The notes under the pieces: model-generated
Seen by the model: the letters and a program-made list of their open reading frames with translations, nothing else
What the model was told of the DNA's origin: nothing
The model's database searches: none
Assembly (NCBI RefSeq): GCF_009905375.1
Contig: NC_133650.1
Coordinates: 66,529,669 to 66,593,668 of the forward strand
Origin: Apium graveolens
Lineage: Eukaryota; Streptophyta; Magnoliopsida; Apiales; Apiaceae
Reading direction: 5' to 3'
Length of the DNA stretch: 64,000 nucleotides
Shown: piece after piece, positions 10,283 through 21,520 of the stretch
Position numbering within the stretch: position 1 is the stretch's first letter
Layout of the letters: each line of letters starts with the position of its first letter
Made by a program: the position numbers and the translations under genes

Positions 10283-11951
10283 TGAAAGGAATATGTCCTA
10301 AGTCCAATCATGAATTAGGATTTAGGAATAACTTCCTGTGTAATCTGTTTTGATTTCATTGATATTAATAAAAGACTTATTTTATTTTTATTACGGGTTC
10401 TATCTATTTAAGTGTTTAAATAAGATATACCATAGTTTAGAGTAAAGCTTTTTATGGATTATGATGAGATCATAATAGTGAGACCTAAAAGATGATAACT
10501 CTAAACTTAAATAGTTCCTGGTCGTAGGATTACTAACTGGTAATTAATAATCCACAGAGATCGGTACATACTATGCTTGCTTCATTATGAAGGATGTCTG
10601 TTCTCATAGACATTTGTGTGGTGACACTATAGCTAGTATGTAGGTGCTTATTATAGAATAAGTTCACTGAACATGACTCGCACAGCTGAACAACTGATGG
10701 AGTTCACTCACGTGTCAGCAGTTGTTCACATAGTGATAGTTGTACAAGTATCCTTAGATTTAAGGTCATCATAGTCATCTTGTGTACACTGCACTATGCT
10801 TTGGTTTAGTTCTTAGTCTCCAGGGACAATTATTAGGGCTCTACTGGGTATAGGAATTTGTACACAAAGATAGTGTATGATCAATAAAGGATCTACCCCT
10901 TCCAGTGAAGGAAGCGAATGTTCAAGGCTGATCCACTTATGCTAGTTCAGGAATCTCTGGCCAGAGTGAATGAAATTAGAAAGGAGTTTCTAATTTGCAT
11001 AGAACTACGCATAGTAAATGGTAAGCAAGTGATTAAATTAGATAGGCTTGACACGAGATCCATGCCTTGTATTTAATCGGGACATTGTAGGGTAGAAGGA
11101 GTTTATTGTACGGTAACTATTCACTGAATAGGTTCTTGGTATTCTAAGCAGTGAATTCATATTATCCGGATAGTCGCGATATGTTGAGAAGTATCCCTCA
11201 CGATGTAGAATAAATGTGATTAATTAATTAATCATATTTAATAAATTAGAGAATTTATATAAATAATGATAAAATAGTTTTATTATTATTTATTTCTACT
11301 ACCGGCTTAATATTGAACCTACAGGGTCATACCATAAAAAGAGAATGATTTAATGGTGGAAGAATTAATTAATAATGGCTAATAATTATTTATTTGTGAA
11401 ATAAATAATTAATTGGCAAATTTAATAATTAATTAAATGAGATTTAATTGATTATAAATTAATTAAGAAAAGTTCTTAATATTATTTATTAAGGATTTAA
11501 TTTTTGGAAATTAAATCAAGAGAGAGAATTATTTCTAAAGTGTTTAGAAAAAGGATTAATAATTAAAAGGTGTTTTAATTATTAATGAGAATAATAAATG
11601 GGATAATTATAATAATATTTATGGGAAAATTTCAACTGAAAATTTTGCCTATAAATACACTATTATAGACCCTATTTTTATTTGAACCTAAGAACTACAA
11701 AAACCCAAAAAGTTTGGAAAACCCAATTCTCTCCACCTCCTTCCTCCTCCTTAACATCGTTTTCTTGGTGGATACCGGTGGAGTGCTTCACACTTGAGGA
11801 GCAACTGCTAAGGATCTCTGATCGTTGTCTCCGAATTATTTTAAAGGTTAGATTCGATCCCTATGTTCTTACCACGATTTATATGCTTTTATTTGGATTT
11901 TATATGTGTAAAAGTGTTTTGCCATGCCCCCGCTGTGATTAAAATCCAACA
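10283..11951 (+). repeat. Copia-II 3' LTR
   Basis: It is the same length as the 5' LTR (1,669 bp), with TATAAATA at 11650-11657. It ends ATCCAACA and is followed at once by the CATTA target duplication and Athila leader. The polypurine tract lies at 10272-10282. Confidence 0.9.
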
Positions 11952-12023
11952 CATTAGGACTCATTGATTAAGATGTGTTACTTATCATTTCTGGTTGTGT
12001 TTTAGGTACTTTTGCGAGCGTTT

Positions 12024-13325
12024 ATGCAAACATGTTCTCGTACTCGCAAGAGGAATTTAGATACGGATGATGAGGAGACAGACTCAGTTCTTGATATTTT
12101 GGAGAAGATAGATTTTGAAGATTCGGATAAAGAGAGTGAGCTGAAAGAACCAGTAATCATGGGTGATCGTATAGTTCCGGCAGATCCAGCTCTTATGGAC
12201 TTTTCTCGGCCTAAAATTGATGACATTCAGTCAAGCATCCTTCATCCGGCTATTCAGGCTAACACTTTTGAAATCAAGTCGGGCACTATTCAGATGGTAC
12301 AGAATTTTGTTTCTTTTGGAGGTGCTGCAACTGAAGACCCCAACATGCATATCAGGATTTTTGTCGAGATCTGTAGTACTTTCAAATATAATGGTGTAAC
12401 TGATGAGGCTATCAAGCTGAGGCTTTTCCCATTCCCTCTGAGGGATAAAGCTAAGGACTGGTTACATTCTGAACCAGCTGGGTCCATCACTACTTGGCAA
12501 GATCATGTGCAAAGGTTTCTGGTAAAGTTCTATCCAATAGCAAAGACTGCAGCTATGAGGAGTGCTCTTACTCAGTTTGCGCAGCAACCAACAGAATCTA
12601 TGTGCGAAGCTTGGGAGCGCTACAAGGAGATGTTGAGAAAGTGTCCACATCATGGTATGCCTGACTGGATGGTGATCACTGGTTTCTATAATGGTTTGGG
12701 GGCCCAATCTCGGCCCATGCTCGATACAGCAGCTGGAGGCGCCTTGTGGGCCAAAATCTATATTGAGGCTTATAATCTTATTGAAACTATGGCTGTAAAT
12801 GAGCATCAAAACCCAACTCAAAGGATGATGCCTGGGAAGGTAGCAGGTATTCTGGAAGTTGATGCAGCTACAGCTATTGCAGCGCAGCTCCAAGTGCTGT
12901 CTTGGAGGTCGATTCTTTAGCCACCTATGGAGTCAATCAGATAGCTATGGTCTGTGAGCTTTATGCAGGTTCTCATGCTACGGATCAGTGTTCTCTTATT
13001 AATGAATCTGTTCATTATGTGAACAATTATCAGCGACCGCAGCAGCCTGTGCCAGCTACCTATCATCCTAACAACATAAATCATCCCAATTTCAGCTGGA
13101 GCAATAATCAGAATGCTATTCAACAACCATATCAGTAAGGCATAAGTAAATAGTTTAATCCACCTGGATTCTAGTAACCACAGCATTATGCTTAAAGGCA
13201 ATCATATCCTCAACAAAGATGTGTTGCGCCACCTTCTAGTGCTGATTTCGAGGAACTGAAGCTGTTGTGTAAAAGTCAGGTTGTTTCTATCAAGACCTTG
13301 GAAAATCAAATCGGTCAAATAGCCA
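12024..13325 (+). pseudogene. Athila gag
   Basis: The ATG at 12024 opens MQTCSRTRKRN. A retrotransposon gag domain follows with RLFPFPLRDKAKDWL, SITTWQDHVQRFLVKFYP, ESMCEAWERYKEMLRKCPHH and FYNGL motifs, typical of Athila capsid protein. An alternative upstream TTG (12012) is in frame but unlikely. The frame shifts near 12900, continues in a second frame (MEVDSLATYGVNQ, with a degraded knuckle-like CELYAGSHATDQC) to 13138, and then meets several stops up to 13325. Capsid sequence is well preserved while the C-terminal part is dead. Confidence 0.88.
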
Positions 13326-14300
13326 ATGCAGTGCTCAATCGTCAACCTGGCACACTTCCTAGTTGCTGAAGGAAGGAAGGAAGCTAAAGAGAAAGTCAAG
13401 GCTATTACCTTAAGGTCTGGAAAAGTTGCTAATGCTGAAAAAATGAAAGACGGAGAAGCTGAAGTTGTTGATGAAGAAGAGAAGCAAAAAGAGAAAGCGG
13501 TGGAACCAAGGAAGACTACTATTGAACACACTCTGCCTGAGGGTAATACAGGGGAGAAACAGCTCTATCCTCCACCACCTTTCTCTAAGAGATTGCAACA
13601 ACAAAAATTGGATAAGCAGTTCGGTAAGTTTCTGGAGGTGTTCAAGAAACTTCACATCAACATACCTTTGACTGAGGCTCTGGAGCAAATGCCTAGTTAT
13701 GCGAAATTCATGAAGAGTATTCTTTTAAGGAATGTGAAACTGGATGACCTTGAGACCGTGGCTCTAACGGAAGAGTGCAGTGTCGTGCTGCAACAAAAAT
13801 TACCTCCAAAGCTTAAAGATCCAGGTAGCTTCACCATTGGCAAGTTGTCTTTTGACAAGTGCCTGTACGATTTGGGAGCAAGCATCAATCTGATGTTGTT
13901 GTCTATCTTCAAAAAGTTGAATTTTCCTGATCCAAAGCCCACCTACATGTCTCTACAATTGGCTGATCGTTCTATTACATATTGGTTGAATTTCCACTAT
14001 GTCTCGTATATTACATATACGAGGCATAGTGGAAGACGTGTTAGTAAAGGTGGATAAGCTCTTCTTCCCTGCAGACTTTATCATTTTGGATTTCGAGGAA
14101 GATAAGAAGATCCCCATAATCTTGGGAAGACCTTTCTTGGCTACAGGTCGTACCTTGATAGATGTGCAGAAAGGTGAACTTACTATGAGGGTGCAGGATC
14201 AGGATGTGACATTCAATGTATTCAAAGCGATGAAATTCCCTACAGAAGACGAGGAGTGCTTAAAGGTGGATTTGATTGATTCTGCGATAACTTCAGAATT
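13326..14300 (+). pseudogene. Athila protease region with a templated inverted insertion
   Basis: The sequence runs from a basic KEKVKAITLRSGK, through PPPPFSKRLQQQ, to LPPKLKDPGSFTIGKLSFDK and YDLGASINLM at about 13866-13895. DLGAS is the form of the aspartic-protease active site seen in Athila elements. After LADRSITY at about 13980 the frame is broken by a short insertion (about 13987-14022), itself an inverted copy of the sequence just downstream. The frame starting at 13999 then resumes with RGIVEDVLVKVDKLFFPADF and PIILGRPFLATGRTLID, the second half of the protease. Confidence 0.85.
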
Positions 14301-15061
14301 TGATCATATGCTAATGTCTGATGCATTAGAGAAAGCCTTAGTGGGGGAGTTTGACAGTGATGATGAGGATGGCAATGAGCAACTAGAATATCTAAATGCT
14401 TCTCCTTGGAGTCGAAAGCTAGACATGCCATTTGAATCTCTTGGTACTTCTGATCTCAAGAATGCTGAAGGAAAGCTCAAACCATCTATTGAGGAAGCAC
14501 CTACTTTGGAGCTTAAACCATTGCCTGAACACTTGAGGTATGCCTTTTTAGGTGATGCATCTACTTTACCTGTTATCATTGCATCTGAACTTTCAGGTAG
14601 TGAGGAGGACAAGCTCTTGAGGATTTCGAGAGAATTCAAATTGGCTATCAGATGGACTATAGCAGATATCAAAGGGATCAGCCCTTCGTACTGCATGCAT
14701 AAAATTCTGCTAGAAGAAGGTAGTAAGCCGACTGTTGAGCAACAACGTCAACTTAATCCTATCATGAAAGAAGTGGTGAAGAAAGAAATTCTGAAGTGGC
14801 TAGATGCAGAAATCATATATCCTATTTCTGACAGTTCTTGGGTGAGCCCCGTGCAATGTGTACCGAAGAAAGGAGGTATAACTGTGGTAGCAAATGAGAA
14901 GAACGAGCTCATCCCCACTCGAACAGTCACAGGATGGAGGGTATGCATGGATTACAGAAAGTTGAACAAGGCCACGAGAAAGGATCACTTCCCTCTTCCA
15001 TTTATTGTTCAGATGCTTGACAGGTGGGCCGGTCATGAGTATTATTGTCTTCTGGATGGCT
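14301..15061 (+). pseudogene. Athila reverse transcriptase, first part
   Basis: This continues the frame opened at 13999. It covers a linker, then KPLPEHLRYAFLGD, the RT N-terminal PTVEQQRQLNPIMKEVVKKE, WVSPVQCVPKKGG and VCMDYRKLNKATRKDHFPLP. It reaches LLDGYS, where the CACTA element interrupts the codon series. The stop at 15085-15087 lies inside the CACTA element. RT resumes with SDYNQIF at 20357. The deduced frame through the insertion site is continuous, so the CACTA insertion and not a prior frameshift broke this domain. Confidence 0.9.
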
Positions 15062-15087
15062 ATTCACTACTAGAAAAATGCCCTTAG

Positions 15088-15720
15088 ACATCGGTTATAA
15101 ACCGATGTCTTTTTTTTCAAACCGATGTCTTCTCATGTGTAGAGAAAGGTAGGGGTCTTTAACATCGGTTTTTAGCCGATGTTAAAGATGTACATAGAGA
15201 TTGGTTTTCTTAGCAAACTGATGTATAATTAGCCCTTTTTTTAATAACATGTTAAAACTAGATTGTGAAAAATGGTCTTTAGGAGGTTAAGAAGCACTAT
15301 AAACATATAACATGGAAAAACTTTTTTATGATAGACATCAGATTCTTAAGAAAATTGATGTCTTACTCTCTATTTTACATCGGTTTATTTTACTCAACCA
15401 ACGTTAAACATAACTTATAACATCAGTTTTACTTGAGGAAGCGATGTGAAACTTCTACTTTAACATCGGTTGCGTGAATTAAACCTATGTACATTGTTCT
15501 AGAAGACATCAGTTTTCTTTTGATTTACTTTTATATACTTGCACAAAGCGATGTGTTTTAACATTTTAGACATCGTTTTCATTCCTATAATTCGATCTGT
15601 TTTGTTAGTTTAGACATCGTTTTTAATTTAAGCAGGTGATGTGTTTTCAGTTCCTTCACATCAGTTTTATAACAAGAACCGATATCAGTTTTATAACAAG
15701 AACTGATATTTGAGTTCTTT
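15088..15720. repeat. CACTA left subterminal repeat array
   Basis: More than a dozen imperfect copies of ACATCGGTTTT and its complement AACCGATGT occur in both orientations. Adjacent pairs form short hairpins, for example at 15089-15110. Copies grow more degenerate away from the end. Confidence 0.85.
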
Positions 15721-16309
15721 TTAAAAAAAAATAAGCATGTGCATTTGTGCATAAACCCAGACAAAAGAAAAAAAAAATACTAAATCAACATCCAACAAAC
15801 AACCAAAAATATACTAAATAAACTTCCCAGTATACAAGCAAAATCCAACCACATTCTCTGACAACCAACATCTAATCATTCCGACGTCCAACAAACAACC
15901 AATATTTATATATCTACAACCAAAATCCAATCCACCCATGGAACGAGAATGTAGCAACTTTTCTTGTGCCTATTTTGGTACAACAAAACCCTGCATTGTA
16001 AACACAGGTTAGAGGAAATGTAAACTAAAGATACCTATTGCAGATATTAATAAAAGACAACCAAAGAGAATGATACTACAAGCGAATAGATTTTTAGATT
16101 CCACCTGCAATTATTAAAACTTGATCAAGTTTTAGGAGCAATGGAGTAGTTAAAAATATTTTAATGTCTAGTCTAATTTCGACAAACACATAAATGGGCA
16201 ATTTTCCATGAAGAGTTGAATGGGACAGAATTAGTCTCAAGTGTACCAAACAGGGATTTGTCATGGTTAGTAAAAAAATGAAAGTGATATTGATTGTTTA
16301 AAGACTCAC

Positions 16310-16694
16310 CTTAAATCCAACTTTGTTATCGAGACAAAAATGCCAATCAGCCTTCATATCCTTTAAAGGTACCCGGTCGTGAGGCTTGTTAAGGTTTGCA
16401 ATTAGCACATTTCTGACTCAAAATACATAGATGCTAATATTATAGAACAGCAACTGGTATATGACATACCTTTTTGGACCAGAAATACAAGGTTCGACTT
16501 CTTCAAGATCTAGACTCAAGTAAGATGAGTATGCTCTATCGACTTGAGGTAACATTGGGGAGAGGGAAAGGTATAATATAACAATAAACCAACTGAACTT
16601 AAATTTGTTGCAGCATTAGTATGATACAAACCCTTACCTCATTATAGTCCATAAACATTTTATTAGCACGCAGGTATGCTTCAATCATTGCCAC
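16310..16694 (-). pseudogene. Captured aconitase gene fragment (three exons)
   Basis: The minus strand reads three exon-sized blocks separated by introns. Block 16638-16694 gives VAMIEAYLRANKMFMDYNE. Block 16470 to about 16549 gives [20 protein letters not shown], then ISGPKR. Block 16310 to about 16385 gives [20 protein letters not shown], then KVGFK. Together these match a conserved central stretch of aconitate hydratase, which interconverts citrate and isocitrate. The donors GTAAGG, GTATGTC and GTGAGTC are visible, while the acceptor before the middle block looks damaged. Only about 75 codons of a protein of about 900 residues are present, with no catalytic set. It is a captured fragment, not a gene. 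Confidence 0.85.
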
Positions 16695-16839
16695 CTATTT
16701 TGTATAGAAACTTACAATCAGAATATTCTCAAATATGTAGATGACAAAACAATATCATTCAAAGTCCTACCATAATGTTACTGTAAGTTCTTAATCACAA
16801 GGATGAAGAAAACATTTGGGGTATTATTAATTAAGTGAA

Positions 16840-18558
16840 AAGTATCGCAGACATCAAATTCTGGAGGTATTTATCAAAAAATATCGAACATCATATCAAA
16901 ACTTGTTTCCATAGAAGTATGCTCTGCACCCCAGATATGGTGTCGGCTGACGGTGTTCTAATAAGGTTAGTGATCAAATCTAGATGTGATGCAAGAGTTT
17001 TTCATGAAAATAGTGGCTTTGCCGTCATAATCTCAGCAAAAATGCAGCCAATGCTCCAGATATCAATAGCATATGGATACTACGAATGGATTGTATTAAG
17101 AAAATAAGACAATATTACGGAAACAACATAACAACAGCAAGTAATTGAACACTTCAAATTCTATTTACAATGACTATTACCACCTTTCATGTTCTTTCTA
17201 TTTCGGAGAAGAAAATAAAATTGACTGGTTGATTATGTTAAATCCTGTTATCGAACTGCTAGAAATATACATACAGAAATATATAATTTATCAATGAATA
17301 GTTAGTTAATAATTACAGTTCTTTAGGTTTGAAAAAAATCTGAGAACAGAGTAAAGACTCTCATAAATGATCATAATATGTTAGGGTAATATAACAAAAT
17401 GTGCATGATTCTTTACTTCCATTACATACTTCTAATCAAATAAATAAATCATCATCCTCTAGATCTCTATAAAGCTTTGTACAATACAATTGTATTCAAC
17501 TAAAAACCTGAGCTAAAACAACTTAATACCAATATAATATATATAATGATGCTAATACATCAAGCAAAACACAGTTGCATTAACTGTAGAGAGACGTATA
17601 AACTGTATTGGGCTTGAAAAGGTAGACCATTGCAGGTCGAATATACCTTAGATAACTCTGATCCAAAAATCTCAGGAGGCCTATACGATCTTGTAACAAC
17701 ATAACCCTGCAAGGTATGCCATGTAAGAAGATAGGACTTTACTAGAGTTCTAGATTATTTCTTATATATTGAAGGCAAATAATATGTCAAAAATTATAAT
17801 TAACGTGTGCACGATATGAAAGACTGACCGTGTGGTGCCATTCTTTTGATGGCTCACTAAAGGCAACTCTAGATAGTCCAAAATCACATACTTTAATCAA
17901 GCCATTACGGTTTTCTAATATATTTCCCGGTTTAAGGTCTAGATGGTACACATTAGCTGAAACCAAACAAAAATAATGAGATTTAACATACAAAGTAGGC
18001 CAATATCCCCCTTGGCCTCCCTCCAAGGACCTTTTCAGGGTTTATCCAACACAAGATCAAATTAACAATATAAGCTCTAGACAAATTGAAATATAAAACT
18101 CTTGCACAAAAAAATTGAAACATACATCAATTGCCTTGTCATCGTTTACCTGCATGCATAAACTTCACTGCATGTAGGATCTGAAACATAAAAGATTTAT
18201 AGTCCTTTGCTGTCAAATTATCAATGGATGCAATAAATTTACGAAGATCTGAGTCCATATACTCCAAAACCACAGATATGTTATTGAAGGTGTCACTTGA
18301 GGGTGGGACTAAAATGCTCTTAATTTCAACAATATTTGGATATTGTAATAGCCTTAATAATTTAATCTCCCTTAAAACCTTAACAGCTCGAGGAACATCC
18401 CTAAAAACATCTGATATTTTCTATATCGCCACCTTTTCATTAGTATATGCATCAATAGCAGAATAAACAATTCCATAGCTTTCCTGCCCAATATACTCCA
18501 GATTTTTGTATCGGTTGGCATCACCACACCCAATGAAATTGTCATATGTTTTCACCTG
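16840..18558 (-). pseudogene. Captured MAP kinase-like gene fragment (multi-exon, inactivated)
   Basis: Minus-strand blocks follow the order of a plant MAP kinase of the TDY-group type. Block 18150 to about 18558 gives GDANRYKNLEYIGQESYGIV, then LREIKLLRLLQYPNIVEIKS and VVLEYMDSDLRKFIAS. Block 17829-17956 gives [20 protein letters not shown], then DFGLSRVAF. Block 17649 to about 17706 gives YVVTRSYRPPEIFGSELSK. Blocks at about 16960-17085 give YAIDIWSIGCIFAEIM and a diverged continuation. The catalytic lysine of VAIK is a TAG stop, the glycine-rich loop has Glu for Gly, and HRD reads HLD. DFG is kept. Introns are retained, so capture came from genomic DNA. Confidence 0.88.
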
Positions 18559-18963
18559 CTGCAACATCATAATTATACATAAAATAAGAACTCTCATATA
18601 ATTACAATTAGAAAATTTACCAATTGAAGGTTGTAAAGTAAAAATCCATAACCACACATATGTAATCCTCGAGAAGTCAGTAATTTTACACATATATCTT
18701 CAATTATATGCATAATACACAGGACGTCATACAAATTAATTGCTATTGAATTCTGCAAAATATTTTACAGCTGCTATTAACCAAGTGCAGAACTTGACGA
18801 TAAGCTAATGTCAAAGATATTCCAGTTACTATAAAGTAAGCTTGTAAAGCATTATTTCAGTAACAGGATCACAAATATAAATGCAACTTTTATTTGTTAT
18901 TTTTTCACAAAAATAAATGCAACTTTCAAATGTAACAAACAGAAGATGAAAATTTCTGATTCT

Positions 18964-18966
<3 letters not shown>

Positions 18967-19014
<48 letters not shown>
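18967..19014. repeat. (GA)n microsatellite inside the CACTA element
   Basis: About 24 uninterrupted GA dinucleotides. A second purine-rich, imperfect GAGAGAAGA stretch lies at about 19920-20075. Confidence 0.95.
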
Positions 19015-19016
<2 letters not shown>

Positions 19017-19224
19017 ACCCTGTTGGGATGATCTCGCTGTATGATTAAAAAAGATGCAGTTCAAGAAAATACAGAGAATAAAAGACCAAGAATTCAAGCA
19101 AGAACCGAAGTTAAAACAAAATTGTGGCCGAAGTTAGCAAATAACACCCACATTGTGGAAACAAGTTATCGAAGATCAGATAACTGGTGCTCATAAGCAA
19201 GACTGAAATTTGGGAACTATGAGT

Positions 19225-19320
19225 TGAAGAAAACTTGAGTTTCGAAAGATGAATACTTACTTGGCCTATGAGGCCTCTTAATGGGTCTAGACATAATGTC
19301 ACTCATGGATGCAAATTGCA
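19225..19320 (-). pseudogene. Possible third captured exon (unrecognised)
   Basis: The minus strand has an ATG opening MSDIMSRPIKRPHRP, ending at a GTAAGT donor. About 200 bp further along, an ACAG acceptor starts a short block reading RSSQQG. The layout looks like a captured first exon plus a small second exon. I do not recognise the protein, and it could equally be the 5' end of one of the captured genes. Low confidence. Confidence 0.3.
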
Positions 19321-20206
19321 ATTTTGGTGACACCAGACCTTTATCCTTGCAGAATGCTACACCTTGCAAGAATTAAGAACACACTCAAGATACAATAACA
19401 CTTAATATCATGTCCTCTCAAGAACTACCACACATTATAATTGAAATATGCAAATTAACATCTATAATCTCAAAACCAAGGATTTTGCAAAGAACACTAT
19501 CCACGTGCCTTTAATGTAACAAAGCATCAGTCTATAATTTTGAACGTACCCTCGTTATTAATCACATCATAATTCTGGTATCAACATTTAATAAAAACTC
19601 CATATCTAAGTCCATATAATAAACACAAATAAATATACAAATAATACATGAGCAGCAACGAGGCCACTAATATGAGCCATATCACAAAGCAAAAGAGCTC
19701 CGATTACTAAACGACCTTATAACTTTGTCGACCTGTAAACAAACTCGATTAAAATCAAAACATAAAATTTGAAAATAAATTCGAAAGAAACATACTTTTA
19801 TCATACTAATCGAGTACTCCAGACTTCTTTTAAGCCTCTTCAGAACCAATCAAGCTCTATTTATGAATTAATCGAGTTTAATTCATATAAATAGGTTTGT
19901 ACAAAATAGGGGTTTTAGGTCAGAGAGAGTGAGTGAGAAGAGAGGCAGTGAGAGATGAGTGAGAAAAGAGACAGTAAGATATGAGAGAGAAGAGAGAAGA
20001 GAGAAGAGAGAAGAGAGAGAGAAAAGAGAAAGAGACGAGAGAGTGAGAGAGAGAGAAGAGAGAATGAGAGAGACAAAGAGGGGGAAAAGGTTTTGGTTAA
20101 GGGGGAAAACTGAGAATATAATTTTGGTTAAGGGGGGGAAATTTTTTGGTGTATAAAACGGTGAAAGAAAGAAGCAAGCCTTTTTTATTTTATTTTTTAA
20201 ATGATT

Positions 20207-20330
20207 ATAGACATCGGTTGGTTAAGATACTGATGTCTTACAACACCTTTAACATCGGTTTTCAAGCGATCGATGTTAAAATTGCATTTAACATCAGTGA
20301 TATTTCTAACCGATGTTAAATGGGTGATGT
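20207..20330. repeat. CACTA right subterminal repeat array
   Basis: About six copies of ACATCGGTT/AACCGATGT variants lie near the right terminus, opposing those on the left. The array is shorter than the left one. Confidence 0.8.
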
Positions 20331-20356
20331 CGTAGGCACTATTTCTAGTAGTGATT

Positions 20357-20952
20357 CGGATTATAATCAGATTTTCATTGCACCAGAGGATCAAGAAAAG
20401 ACTACCTTCACTTGTCCATTTGGCACGTTTGCTTTTTGCAGAGTTTCGTTTGGCTTATGTGGCGCACCTGCCACTTTTCAGAGATGTATGATGGATATAT
20501 TCTCTGATATGATTGGAAATAATGTCGAAGTGTTCATTGACGACTTCTCCGTCTTTGGACATTCGTATGATGAATGTTTGAATAATCTTCGTGCGGTGCT
20601 CAAAAGGTGTTTGGAAACTAATTTGGTGCTAAATAGGGAAAAATATCACTTTATGGTGCGAGAAGGCATTATTCTTGGACATAAAGTCTCTAGCAAGGGT
20701 CTTGAGGTAGACAAAGCCAAGGTGGGAGTCATTGAAAATCTTCCACCACCTATTTCTGTGAAAGGAATCCGTAGATTCCTTGGTCATGTGGGTTTTTATC
20801 GGCGTTTCATCAAGGATTTCTCGAAGATATCTAAGTCATTGTGCAACTTGCTCGAGAAGGATGTGCCTTTCAAATTTGATGATGAATGGTTGGCGGCATT
20901 CGAGACTCTCAAGAAGAGTTTGATAACTGCACCAGTTATTACAGGCACCTGA
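20357..20952 (+). pseudogene. Athila reverse transcriptase, second part
   Basis: This resumes immediately after the CACTA target duplication with SDYNQIFIAPEDQEKTTFTC. It continues through FGTFAFCRVSFGLCGAPATF and the polymerase catalytic box FIDDFSVFG at about 20533-20559, the two Asp being intact. Next are GHKVSSKGLEVDKAKV and the thumb/connection text RRFLGHVGFYRRFIKDFSKI. A frameshift near 20945, between PVIT and the expected APDW, ends the frame at 20950-20952. Apart from the CACTA insertion and that frameshift the domain looks well preserved. Confidence 0.93.
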
Positions 20953-21520
20953 TTGGACAGAGCCTTTTGAGATGATGTGTGATGCGAGGGATTATGCGGT
21001 GGGACCAGTTCTTGGGAAGCGCAAGAATAATCTTTTTCATGTGGTCTACTATGCTAGTAAGACTCTAAATGGAGCTCAAATGAACTACACCACTACTGAG
21101 AAGGAGCTCTTGGCTATAGTCTTTGGTTTCGAAAAATTTCAATCTTATTTGGTTGGGACAAAGGTGACAGTATTCACTGATCATGCTGCCATTCGCTATT
21201 TGTTTTCCAAGAAGGATTCGAAGCCTAGACTTATTCGTTGGGTGCTCTTGCTACAGGAATTTGAGTTAGAGATCAAGGATCGAAAAGGTACTGAAAATCA
21301 AGTAGCTGACCATCTCTCTAGATTGGAGAATCCCGATTCTACTTCACATGATAAGACATTGATCAATGAATCTTTTCTGAATGAACAGTTGTTCGCAGTT
21401 CAGGAGGAAGAGCCATGGTTCGCAGATATTGTGAACTATCTTGTCAGCAATCTAATGCCTCCTAATATGAATACAGCTCAAAAGAAGAATTTTCTGCATG
21501 AGGTGAAGTGGTACATGTAG
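20953..21520 (+). pseudogene. Athila RNase H
   Basis: The frame reads [37 protein letters not shown] with the acidic [16 protein letters not shown] helix, then [20 protein letters not shown] and [14 protein letters not shown]. This is RNase H with its Asp/Glu/Asp positions visible. The linker to integrase ends at a TAG (21518-21520) where the conserved sequence has tryptophan, as expected from a single G-to-A change. Confidence 0.92.

Larger units (their letters stand above)
4020..11951 (+). mobile_element. Copia-II retrotransposon nested in the Athila leader
   Basis: Two 1,669-bp LTRs (4020-5688 and 10283-11951) are flanked by the target duplication CATTA at 4015-4019 and 11952-11956. The 3' LTR is preceded by the polypurine tract TAGTGGGAGAT. 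Between the LTRs are a structured leader, gag, protease, integrase and a shortened RT. The region after the 5' LTR is abnormal. Instead of a Copia primer-binding site it carries a second copy of Athila leader and gag (5689 to about 6118). The element cannot encode working proteins. Confidence 0.9.
15065..20353. mobile_element. Non-autonomous CACTA (En/Spm-type) transposon carrying host gene fragments
   Basis: It begins CACTACTAGAAAAATGCC and ends TTTCTAGTAGTG, giving terminal inverted repeats of about 13 bp. It is flanked by the 3-bp target duplication ATT at 15062-15064 and 20354-20356. Subterminal regions (15088 to about 15720 and about 20207-20330) are packed with direct and inverted copies of ACATCGGTTTT/AACCGATGT, the usual array to which CACTA transposases bind. 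No transposase-like frame is seen in its 5,289 bp. The interior holds minus-strand exons of at least two unrelated host genes, so it is a gene-capturing (Pack-CACTA type) element. Confidence 0.93.

Noticed and set aside
15065..20353. Looked for a CACTA transposase or TnpA-like gene
   Set aside because: No long frame or conserved motif was found. The recognisable coding text is from captured host genes.
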